Origin: Carettochelys insculpta
Taxonomy: Eukaryota > Chordata > Testudines > Carettochelyidae
Assembly (NCBI RefSeq): GCF_033958435.1
Contig: NC_134142.1
Coordinates: 96,667,001 to 96,731,000, forward strand
Direction of reading: 5' to 3'
Length of the DNA stretch: 64,000 bases
Part shown: one piece after another, positions 22,387 to 31,598 of the stretch
How positions within the stretch are numbered: the first letter of the stretch is position 1
How the letters are laid out: the number at the start of each line of letters is the position of its first letter
Made by a program: the position numbers and the translations under genes
Notes under the pieces: model-generated
Told to the model about the DNA's origin: nothing
Seen by the model: the letters and a program-made list of their open reading frames with translations, nothing else
Database searches by the model: none

Positions 22387-22734
22387 GCTCACCTAATAAA
22401 TCATTTTGGAACTAATATCATGGCCTACTTCAGAATTTTATCCTATAGCAGCCTTCAGCTACTTGAAGGGGTGTGCCAAAGAGGATGATGCTCAGCTATT
22501 CTCAGTGGTGACTGATGACAGAACAACAGTCTCAGGCTGCAGTGAGTAGATCTAGGTTGGATATTAGGAAAGCTACTTTACTAGGTGGTGGAATCTCCAT
22601 CCTTGCAGGTTTCTAAGGCAAGGCTTGACAAACCCCTGGCTGGAATGATTCATCTGTGATCACCCTGCTCAAGCTGGGGGTCAGACTAGATGACTTTCTG
22701 AGGTCTCACTCAACACTAATGTTCTATGATTGGA

Positions 22735-24050
22735 TCTCCTTATGCTAATTAAATCTGCTTTTCACACTAATAAGGTAAGGCTAAATAGGTTGAAGAAATT
22801 CTGCATGGAAAAAAACCCTTCTGTTTAATTACATATCACTTGGTACAGTAAATTTTTCCCTTCCCCCAGCCCAGACAGTGGAGTATAATGATGCTGTTAA
22901 CACCAATCTGATATCACTTCAAATGACATATTTTTCTATGATAAAAAATATTGTCACCAGTATAAGGGGACACTAAACTGCAACCTATGGGCTGTACTGT
23001 TCAACATGCTTCAAAGTGAGTATGTACTTGGGCACTCTTTATTCTTCATATTTGTTCTTGCAGCTGAAGTTTTGCTTAATATTTAGGGTGATGAAGCATG
23101 GTGATACATAAAAAGGGATGCTCATTTGTCCCAGACAATTATTCACTCACAGTTATTGAATGTAACTGGCCATCTCCCCTACCCCTGAAATCCACCTCAT
23201 ATGACAACCATATGATTGAACGTGTTGGTTAAATAACATCTGATATGTTAAGCAAAAAATAGTGTGGGACTGTTTCTTTTTTATTTTAATCTTGGAGTTT
23301 CCTACACTGAAAAGAAAGTTTTTTTTTCTTTTGCATTAAATTTTTTAAAAAGCTATTCATCCATTGCTGACTTCCCTGTGTCCTTGCAGAAAGTCTCATG
23401 CTGTTGATGCAAGAATCTTCTCCTCTGCAGCTCTTGTAGAGCTTTGATGAGTCTTTGTGCTTCACTAACTCTCTTTACATCCAATTATAGCTATAAACAC
23501 TCTCTCCCCACTTGTCTTTTACCTCTTAGTTTCTTTCATCTGCTGTTATTTAACTGAAGGTTTTAGTTTGAAATAAGAGCTTGTGTGAAATATATTATAT
23601 AAAATTAAGTTGTGTTGCGCTGTATTCAGCAGAAAAGATCAATGGCCTACAAAAATTTGGTATGGTTACAGAACTGCCCTTTGCATACATGGAGGGTTGC
23701 ACTAGGAAATTAACCATGCTGCAGAAATCTTATCTGTTTCTGAATCTTCAGTTTGCTACCTACTGGGGAATCACAAAGAAGAATTTTATGCTAATCCTTG
23801 TAATTCATACCAACTAAAAATAGACCCTTTACAAACAATGAATCATCCTGAGTTCATTGTGGAAAAATTGAATCCACATTAAATTTGGACTCACAGTTCT
23901 TCTACATCCTATAACTGGGGCCTGAAAAAATTCATCAAATTATTTCTCTCCGCTCATTTTAGGTATCCATAGTGTGTCTTTTGATTCAACTAAAAAAATC
24001 CCCAAAACATAATATTCAACAAAGAGAGAAACCAAGCAGGGGCTCAGAGG
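22735..24050. other. Unassigned spacer
   Basis: No gene or bounded element seen. Confidence 0.5.
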
Positions 24051-24265
24051 AAGGAAAACAGAGTGACAGCTCAGTGGTTCGAGCACTGGCCTTGTAAATC
24101 CAGTTTTGTGAGTTTGCTCCTTGAGTGGGCCTGTCAAGGGTCTGGGGCAGGTTAGAGTTAAAAAAGTCTGTGAGGGATGGTGATAAATCCTGCTTTGAGT
24201 ATAGGGGACTGGACTCAATGACCTCACAAGGTCCCTTCCAGTTCTAGGAGATATGTTTATATCTC
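24051..24265 (+). mobile_element. tRNA-derived SINE, turtle type, copy 1
   Basis: The tRNA-like head has an A-box-like GACAGCTCAGTGGTTCGAGC and a decayed B box. It is followed by a tRNA-unrelated body with GGTCTGGGGCAGGTTAGA and GTGAGGGATGGTGAT, then a CR1/L3-like 3' tail (GACTGGACTCAATGACCTC). The copy at 42450 shares every module. The pattern fits the Cry-type SINEs of cryptodiran turtles, which is the main taxonomic clue in the window. Confidence 0.8.
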
Positions 24266-25019
24266 AATGATTCAATAATTCCAAACGAGATCTAGGAGTT
24301 AGAGTTCAACAAATTAAACGTGTTTTCCAAATGATACAGCAGTAGGAAAAAGACAAAGTAATTTCTTTATCTAAATGAAAACATGCATCCATAGTGTCTT
24401 TATTGAGCTCTGCTGTAAGCATACCTGTACTAGTGTGTATAGAATCAGAGATATCAGTAGTTGCTAAACCCATTCTACCCATCTGTACTGCTAATTAGTG
24501 TCCACAATAACAGTCAGCTCTATCAAATGATCTCCATACGACAGTTCCTTCTATGCATGAATCATTCATCAGGAGTAACTGATTGCCTTCAAAACACCCA
24601 TCTCTAGGATTACATAGAACTGCAGAGCTCAAACTGTTGAGAAGCTAATCTTACATCCCTAATTCACTTTACTCAAAGCAGCCTTCACCAAGGGGAAGTG
24701 GGGACTGTTTCATCATTTTGGAGAAAACTCATTCATATTTGTATGTATTAATGCTCTATTTTTTACAGAATTACTAAATTCCTACTGTGGTTTGTCCAAG
24801 TAGTTCCAAGCCCTAGAATGTAAAGATGATATTGGAAAAGTTACCAAAATAGACAAAATGACGTGCTCTGTTATCCTAATAGAAACTAATAGATTGCATA
24901 TTTTATAATAATCACTCAGTTCGCAGTGATAATGTAAAGACAGATTTCCTATCACAGTGGTTCAGAATCACCTGGATTCTTTGAGTTTTTATAATGTTCC
25001 CTTCTTAAATTCCCTTAGA
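24266..25019. other. Unassigned spacer
   Basis: No gene or bounded element seen. Confidence 0.5.
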
Positions 25020-25830
25020 TGTACAAAGGTGTGATCAACAAAGGTGTTTAGGTGCCTAAGTCCAACGGCTGCAATCCACAAAAATACCACTCAACTGTGT
25101 TATCTAACCCTGTAGGTACCTGAACTTACAAAGCACCTCAATTCTTGCCTTTGGGCAAATGCACAGCTACGTCACCACAGTCACTCAGACATTTAACTCC
25201 TGCTAAGCCCCAGAGAATCTCACAAAGGGGAGAAATGCAGCAACTGCCTAAACTGTGTGCTGGGCCTGAAGTGGTAGGCAGGTCCCTCGGGTAAGTTTGC
25301 ACAAAGCAGCTGATGCCAGGGGCGGGGGATAGAGAGAGGAGAAGAATAACCTCCCTTATAACCTTTAGCCCAGCATTTATGGTTCTCATCCAAGATGCTG
25401 TAGACAACCCAGTTCAAGTCCCCTCCTTTGCTTGACTACAAGGGATTTGAACCTAGATCTACCACACATTGGGTAAGTGCCCCAACCAGGGGCTGTGGAA
25501 TACTCTGATGTTGGTTTCCCTTGATCTCTCTTATTGAAGTTGTTCCCCCTTTAATGTTGAATTACATATGAAGAACACCAGGGAAAGAGTTGGAAGAGGT
25601 CTACAGAATAGTGGTTAAGGTACTCACCTGGGAACAGAACCTTGGTTGCTTTAATCAGGGTGACCTTCAGCATGTTGGGTGAGTACCCTACCTACTGGGA
25701 CAATGATTATTATGGAGGTCTCCTGGTTTGTTTATCACAAACAGAGATGGACATCTAACACCAGGCTGTGCTGAAGCATCTAACTCTGTTAAACGTATGG
25801 GATTTGATCACCCTGGTAATCACCTCCCAT
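25020..25830. repeat. Old interspersed repeat with tRNA-like B boxes, family unknown
   Basis: Two similar passages (about 25440-25495 and 25640-25705) share the pattern GGGTAAGTGCCCCAACCA / GGGTGAGTACCCTACCTA. B-box-like strings lie in both orientations: GTTCAAGTCCC near 25410, and GGGATTTGAACCT near 25441, whose complement is AGGTTCAAATCCC. This suggests duplicated or inverted tRNA-derived material, but no full A/B-box promoter with correct spacing is present. Confidence 0.3.
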
Positions 25831-27577
25831 TTGCTCACTTAGTGGCTCCTTGCCCAGAGTGCTGGCTTTGTCATTGCAGTTGAACACACCTGTCTCTCCC
25901 AGTGCAGTCTATAGGTTGCTCCATGTCTCTGCTCCGAAGTCCCTTTGTAGATCTAGACTAGGATGATTGGTCTCTTGAATTGGAGAGGGAACAACTGTAA
26001 GAATGTGAAGGGATAAGGGAAATGCAGATGTCGACTGATCAGGACAACGAAAAGAAGCTGCACAAGAGATTGTGGTGCCTGAGAAGAGATTTTTAATTGG
26101 ACTTTCAAAAGTTTCATGGCTCAATGACATCTCCTCCTTACACTCTATTTTAGAAGCTTTTACGGAAATATATGAAAATGTGCTAATTACTAACATTAGT
26201 TGGTGGTAAACTAGTTGAAATGTAGTAGGAAGCCTCGTCCCTTGTATACATTTACATTAATGCTGGGTTGTGAATGCACTACTTGTTATGTATCTTTTTC
26301 TAAAGACTTCTTTCACATCAGCAATGCAATGGCAGGGAGGCTGCTTGCAAATCAAAGAATGTTACATAATCTGCCAATCATTCTTTTCCCTTTTCAGGAC
26401 ATTTTAAGAATAATTTAGGCCAGAACTGTCAAGTTTGGGTCCTTAAGTTCCATACCTAAATCCATATTTGGACCCCCTAAATAAGCGGCCTGATTTCCAG
26501 AGCTGCTAAGTACTTTCAGCTGCTACTGAAGTCAACAAGAATGACAATGGGCCCTTACAGATATCGGGGAGTTAGGTGAACGATCCAAGGCAGATGCGTG
26601 TCAGAATACTAGCTTAAATAAATGTAAACGTTTCGGGGCAAGCTCTGCCCACACTTTTCCTTATGCAAGTCACTCAAATTAGTGGGAGACAGGTCCAGCT
26701 CTAAGTGTAGAATACCAGTCAGGAGACTGGTTCTAAGGGAAATGACAGCACCTGTCACTGGTGACAGAACTGAAGAAAGAGCATTTTGCAGAGAGCTGGG
26801 CAGATTCCAGGCATGAAAGAATTTCACAGGCAGCTGAGAGGCTGTCAGTTGAGAACACACGAGCCCCAATCTCATATGAGCTCCCCTCTCAGGATGTGCA
26901 GCAACAGCAGGTGCCATGATGGGTATACAAAGCCTGACTCAGAATCCAGTGAAATCAATGGCAAGGCCATTGTGAAAGATTACCGTGAAGCAAACAGAGG
27001 TTTGAAACAGGTTAGAATTTTATTGCGTGGAAGCCACACCCCAAATGTTGTGTGGAAGTGAACCAGCACCCAAGAAAGACAGCAGAGTGCTGGTGTAATG
27101 TGCAATTATTTACCCACCCTACTCAAGAGCACCTCTCTCTTTGATTTTGAATATATGACTACAGGGAAAGAACATGGTTTTGCTCTGTAAATTTGCTTAA
27201 GCATATGTTTGTGGGCACTCAGGTTTTGGACAGAGCAGACACGTTTAGCATGATATACACCTTGAAGGATGCAGCAGCAGCAAAGTCCATCTGCTTCTTA
27301 CAATACCTTTTAGAGGAGTAGAAGGCCATGCACAGAACAAAGTGATTTATATTGTCTTTTAGTTTTTTGCATCTTGTATAGGCAAGCAAGCCTAGAACTC
27401 AATTATTGTGCTGTTGCTGCAGATTCCCTTCCAGGAAGTTCAGCACTTGTGGTTCTGTAGTAATATTCCCAGTAACTGTTACTGCAAGGAGGCTTGTTTC
27501 CAGGAAAGTTGTCCTAAAATATGGATTTTGAGAGTGATACAGTAATTCACTCTCAATATCACAAACCACAATGGATG

Positions 27578-27618
<41 letters not shown>

Positions 27619-28389
27619 AGACTACAGAGAGATCCTGAAAATTCATTTTCTTCTGATCCATCAAAGAAAAGCAAAGGACAGTAGAGAGCATGATGGAGTC
27701 CAAACCCCAGAAACCATTAAACATGAAAAATACACGGTACTGTGTTTAAAAATAAGACATTGTCAGTGCAGGAGACATATCAAAATTCCATATTTAATCA
27801 TAAAAAAGTAATACAGTACGTAGAGAAGGAAATATGGCCATTGGGGAAGGAGTACAAGAAGAACTGGAATGAAAAATAGGGCTATATTATCATACCCTTC
27901 GTGATGTTAACTTATTACCTTACTGCCCTGATTTTCTTTTCATTTTCATTAGAACTGGATGAGGAGCAAGCAGGTTTAACATGAGTAAAGATAGCTGTAT
28001 CTGGCCTATATTTTCTTTGTCCCCAACAGAATAATAACAAATTGATTTTAAATAACTAAATTCCCACAAATTCAGGGATATCTTTGGGTATCTGCATTTG
28101 CAGAGATCAATACAGGTCTTTTTCTTTGGATTTTGCTAGTGGCTTGACAGATCTACATTCTCTGAAGCAAGCAATTCACACTCTTGGAACATGTTTGGCA
28201 AGGCTGAGGTTGTAACATTTCAGAACCTGTTTGGCCTTTTTTCTTTTGCTTTGTTTTAGTTATTACTCCTTGGGAAGGATGAGAGCACTTTGTGGAGGTG
28301 ATAGAATTTGTATGTTCTGTGACTTTTCAGGACTTCTGTGACTGCCATAGCTGCAGCTGTTGGTGCAGTACAATTGGGCTGCCTGATGA
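25831..28389. other. Unassigned spacer with a GA microsatellite
   Basis: No gene supported. It contains the GA tract listed separately and a short palindromic patch at about 26430-26570 similar in style to other old repeats in the window. Confidence 0.5.
27578..27615. repeat. (GA)n microsatellite
   Basis: About 19 GA units interrupted by one GACAGAG variant. Confidence 0.95.
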
Positions 28390-28760
28390 TTAGGGGTGAC
28401 CAGGTTGTTCCAATGGCCCCAGGCCCAGCTGGCTCTGCATGCTTCCCCAGAGTAGTAGTCTGGAAGCAGTATCTATAACTTGGGTTGTCCCCTGTCTACC
28501 AGTGGCAGGAGTAGCATGGTCCCTGGCCACTGCATGCCTATTCTCCAAAGTTGTTGGAACTCCAAGCATGGTGTCATCTGCAAATTTCGTAAACATATTC
28601 TCCACTCCATTATTCAGGTTATTAATGAAAACACTGAACAGTACCAGACCAAGAACTGAACTCTGTGGAACCCACTTGATACACCCTCCCAGTCTCACAG
28701 TGAGCTGTTGATAAATAGTCTTTGAGTACAGTTATTCAACTAATTGTACACCCACCTCAC
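28390..28760 (-). mobile_element. CR1/L3-type LINE reverse-transcriptase fragment
   Basis: The minus-strand frame (28698 downward) carries PQSSVLGLVLFSVFINNL, then TKFADDTMLG, which are RT motifs including the FADD catalytic box of CR1/L3 LINEs. Downstream the similarity to CR1 fades after about 28520, so the LINE may end there and abut other DNA. The part at 28453-28478 is the apparent template of a filler found in the PLE at 29.06 kb. Confidence 0.75.
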
Positions 28761-28845
28761 ATTTCCCTAGTTAGCTTGTAAAAAGGTCTTTTTCTGTCAC
28801 TGTGTATTGATTGTACATTTCTGCTGTGTATCTCCTATATGCTTA
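28761..28845. other. Short spacer between LINE fragment and MITE
   Basis: No recognisable feature. Confidence 0.5.
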
Positions 28846-29024
28846 AGCTACATCTACACGACAGTGGTCCTTCAAAAGATATTCCTCTGGAAGATTTCTT
28901 CGAAAAAATCTTTCGAAAGAGTGCGTCCACACACAAAGTGGATCAAAAAACTTGATACACTCTTTCAATAGAACAAGAAGTCTTGTGGCACCTTATAGAC
29001 TAACAGATATTTTGGAGCATAAGC

Positions 29025-29052
29025 TTTCGTGGACAAAGACCCGCTTCATCAG
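29025..29052 (-). ncRNA. Hammerhead-ribozyme-like core (minus arm)
   Basis: Minus strand: CTGATGA, stem II GCGGG/TCCAC with one C-A mismatch and one wobble pair, then GAAA, followed by AGC-TTAT-GCT forming a stem III. Boxes are intact, but stem II is weakened relative to the other subfamily. Confidence 0.55.
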
Positions 29053-29102
29053 CATCTGATGAAGTTATAGATGCTGCTTCCAGACTACTACTTCATCAGC
29101 AT

Positions 29103-29140
29103 CTGATGAAGCGGGTCTTTGCCCACGAAAGCTTATGCTC
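29103..29140 (+). ncRNA. Hammerhead-ribozyme-like core with stem III
   Basis: CTGATGA (29103-29109), stem II GCGGG/CCCAC with one C-A mismatch, GAAA (29127-29130), then stem III AGC (29130-29132) paired with GCT (29137-29139) across a TTAT loop, and C29140 in the position of the cleavage nucleotide. This is the fullest hammerhead fit in the window. Stem I is not formed by the flanking bases in the monomer. Confidence 0.65.
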
Positions 29141-29542
29141 CAAAATATCTGTTAGTCTATAAGGTGCCACAAGACTTCTTGTTGTTCTTGAAGCTACAGA
29201 CTAACACAGCTACCTCTCTGATACTTACTTGTCCTTCAATAGAGTGCATCCACGGATCTCCCACTCTTTTGAAAGAGTGGGCCAGAGATCGAAAAATCCA
29301 GTGCCATGAGGACTGATCTTTTGAAAAAAGGGCCCCTGGGGCATCTACACACATTTTTTTTCAAAAGAATCTTTCAGAAAAAGGCGCTCTTCCTCATCTG
29401 GGAGAGTGAGAGGGTCACCAGAAAACGTACTGCATTTTTCTGATTTAATATCAGAAGAACACATTTTGTGAGTAGATGCTGCACAGGATTTTTCGAAAAA
29501 GTCCCGGGGGTTTTGGAAAAACTCACTAGTGTAGACATAGCC

Positions 29543-30680
29543 TCGGAGAGTGGGACACGGTGGGCTGATTAAACAAATAAAGCTTTCTGTCTGTGCAATC
29601 TCCCATTGTGTAACGAACTACATTTTACAGTAAGCAATCTTCCTGCCATCCCAGGTGACAGGCCTAGAAGAAATATTGTGTACCTAGGTCCCCTAACAAG
29701 GTTATTCATATTAGTTATATATATGGACATGTTCCCTTAGGAAATTTTAAAAATTGATCCAGCTTGGTACCTTTCAGTGAATCACTACTAATGTCTTCAA
29801 ATTAAATTCAATTCAATTTTAAAAAGCTTTGCTTGTGTATTGTCTGCCTGAAGAGGAAATAGTTAATCATTTCTTTTTAAAAAAATTACATTACTGAACC
29901 CTCTGTTTTGAATTGCTTACGTGACTCAAATCTAAATAGAAAACTTACATACTATAAAGAACAAAGAAATTAGTTCTCTCTACAATCATGCCTCTCCCCC
30001 ACTCTTAGCAATTCTCCTCAGGCTCAACACATCACTTTGCATTGTGTGAGCAGGACAAGTGTTCTTTAATTGATAGAACAATATATGCTCCTTTTCCTCT
30101 TGGAAACAGATTGCACACTATGGCTGAAAAGAAGAATTTCCCTGGGGAAAACGTTAGGTGATATAACTTAAGTAAACATTCTTTTTTTTTTTATATCTTC
30201 TGAAGATGATCTGTGGCAATCTCTCACTGAATGTCATGGAAGTTTTGCCTAAGTAAATGCTCCATGTAAAATATTTGAGTATATATTTGTCAAGGGAAAA
30301 TGTGAAGCTCTATTCCTTACCACTCTCAGGCTTAAAAGTGCTTCTATATTATGCAAAAATTATGATAGATTCCCCACATAAACTTTTCAAAAAATACCCT
30401 GTGAAAGGTTCCATATTTACAATACACCTGTTGTGTTGTCACATAGACTCTGATCCTGCATTCCCATTCAAATGAACAGTTTCCAATGATTTGCCCACAT
30501 TTGGACTGAACAGCATAGAGCACTTAATCTTGTGTTGATAAGCTTTTGTTGGATTAAGGCCATAATACCTAATTCTCACAAACTAAGTGTTCCTTATCAC
30601 TGCTGCTGTGACATTTTCATACAGGCCTTCCATTTCCCCTATAAGCTTGGTCTTTCTCTTATAAACATCAGCTGAAACAG
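29543..30680. other. Unassigned spacer
   Basis: No gene or bounded element seen. Confidence 0.5.
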
Positions 30681-31598
30681 TAGGGTTACCATATTTGAAC
30701 TTCCAAAAAAGAGAACACCCCTGACAGCGAGTGTATCTGTATCAATATAATGTACTATAATGTACATTAAGACAGCGTGAGTTTGTAGATACTGATACAG
30801 ATGCACTGACAAGCCGTGTCTACACGTGCACGCTACTTCGAAGTAGCGGCACTAACTTCGAAATAGCGCTCGTCACGGCTACACGCGCCGGGCGCTATTT
30901 CGAAGTTAACTTCGACGTTAGGCGGTCAGACATCGAAGTCGCTAACCCCATGAGGGGATAGGAATAGCGCCCTACTTCGACATTCAAAGTCGAAGTAGGA
31001 ACCGTGTAGTCGTTGTGCGTCCCGCAACTTCGAAATAGCGGGGTCCGCCATGGCAACCATCAGCTGAGGGGTTGAGAGACGCTCTCTCTCGAGCCCCTGC
31101 AGGGCTCTATGGTCACCGTGGGCAGCTAGCCCAGGGCTTCTGGCTGCTGGTGCAGCAGCTGGGGATCCATGCTGCAGGCACAGGGTATGGAACCAGTTGT
31201 CAGCTCTGTGGATCTTGTGTTGTTTAGTGCAACTGTGTCTGGGAGGGGCCCTTTAAGGGAGCGGCTTGCTGTTGAGTCCGCCCTGTGACCCTGTCTGCAG
31301 CTGTGCCCGGCACCCTTATTTCGATGTGTGCTACTTTGGCATGTAGACGTTCCCTCGCAGCGCCTATTTCGATGTGGTGCCGCGCAACGTCGAAGTTGAA
31401 CATTGACGTTGCCAGCCCTGGAGGACGTGTAGACGTTTTGTTGCTACATCGAAATAAGCTATTTCGATGTAGGCTTCACGTGTAGACGTAGCCACAATGT
31501 GAGTTTGACAACTGGCAATGTGAGTTTGTGATACTGATACAGATACACTCCTTGTCAGGGGTGACCTCTTTTTTGAAAGTTCAAATATGGTAATCCTA
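30681..31598. mobile_element. TA-flanked palindromic DNA transposon (Tc1/mariner-like?) split by a MITE
   Basis: The ends GGGTTACCATATTTGAAC (from 30683) and GTTCAAATATGGTAATCC (to 31596) are long inverted repeats that continue inward through AAAAAAGAG, CCCCTGACA and AGTGTATCTGTATC. TA flanks both sides (30681-30682 and 31597-31598). Minus the nested MITE it is only about 230 bp, with no coding capacity. The TA flanks suggest Tc1/mariner, but no transposase is available to confirm this. Confidence 0.65.
30809..31496 (-). mobile_element. Harbinger MITE copy 2 (682 bp, ACA duplication)
   Basis: Element 30812-31493 with ends AGCCGTGTCTACACGTG and CACGTGTAGACGTAGCC, flanked by ACA (30809-30811 and 31494-31496). 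It aligns end to end with copy 1 at 21.2 kb in reverse orientation, including the short MDPQ frame (complement at about 31125-31170) and the CCCTTTAAGGG block. Relative to copy 1 it has small indels only. Confidence 0.85.

Larger units (their letters stand above)
22142..22413. mobile_element. Palindromic PLE insertion, copy 2, with 12-bp duplication
   Basis: Insertion 22154-22401 flanked by CATTTTGGAACT (22142-22153 and 22402-22413). It is a head-to-head inverted pair: arms 22236-22300 and 22337-22401 are perfect 65-nt reverse complements around a 36-nt AT-rich spacer. The outer left part carries the terminal segment (ACAGAGAGG...AAAGACTAAC). Each arm contains a hammerhead-type core. The long clean target duplication shows it integrated as one unit, within an LTR. 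Confidence 0.8.
20981..22451 (-). mobile_element. Solo LTR inserted into CR1, itself split twice
   Basis: Insertion 20986-22446, flanked by AGCAG (20981-20985 and 22447-22451), exactly at the break in the CR1. Without the nested MITE and PLE it is about 490 bp. On the minus strand it ends AATAAACCTTTGTTG...TTTATTCCAACA, a polyadenylation signal and CA end typical of an LTR 3' end. Its start (ATAGGATAAAA) lacks the usual TG, so the exact 5' edge is less sure. Confidence 0.65.
20265..22734 (+). mobile_element. CR1 LINE, 3' part, split by nested insertions
   Basis: 5'-truncated CR1. It starts in the reverse-transcriptase domain (DWTG-like ACTGGCTAG region), continues through the C-terminal ORF2 part to about 20980, resumes at 22447 (CCTTCAGCTACTTGAAGGGG) and ends with the CR1 3' UTR and terminus ATGTTCTATGATTGGA. 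The interruption is an LTR, which duplicated AGCAG and itself received a MITE and a PLE. Numerous stops and indels show it is dead. Confidence 0.85.
28964..29243. mobile_element. Palindromic PLE insertion, copy 3, with filler at its centre
   Basis: The insertion is flanked by TTCAATAGA (28964-28972 and 29235-29243). Arms 28974-29064 and 29091-29181 are 91-nt reverse complements with one mismatch. The right arm continues to a terminal segment (AACACAGCTACCTCTCTGATAC). The 26-nt spacer between the arms is near-identical, inverted, to 28453-28478. It represents a second PLE subfamily (GCGGG stem II and GGTGCCACAAG terminal text) compared with copies 1 and 2. Confidence 0.8.
28846..29542. mobile_element. 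Harbinger-type MITE split by a PLE
   Basis: The left end AGCTACATCTACACG and right end CTAGTGTAGACATAGCC are inverted repeats. The interior is rich in TTCGAAA and CTTTTGAAAGAG motifs typical of this MITE group. The PLE at 28973-29234 interrupts it, and joining the flanks around one copy of TTCAATAGA restores a continuous MITE. No coding sequence. A 3-bp target duplication is not clear. Confidence 0.7.

Noticed and set aside
27578..27615. GA tract as a coding repeat (RERERE frame)
   Set aside because: Simple microsatellite. The frame exists only because GAGAGA has no stop codons.
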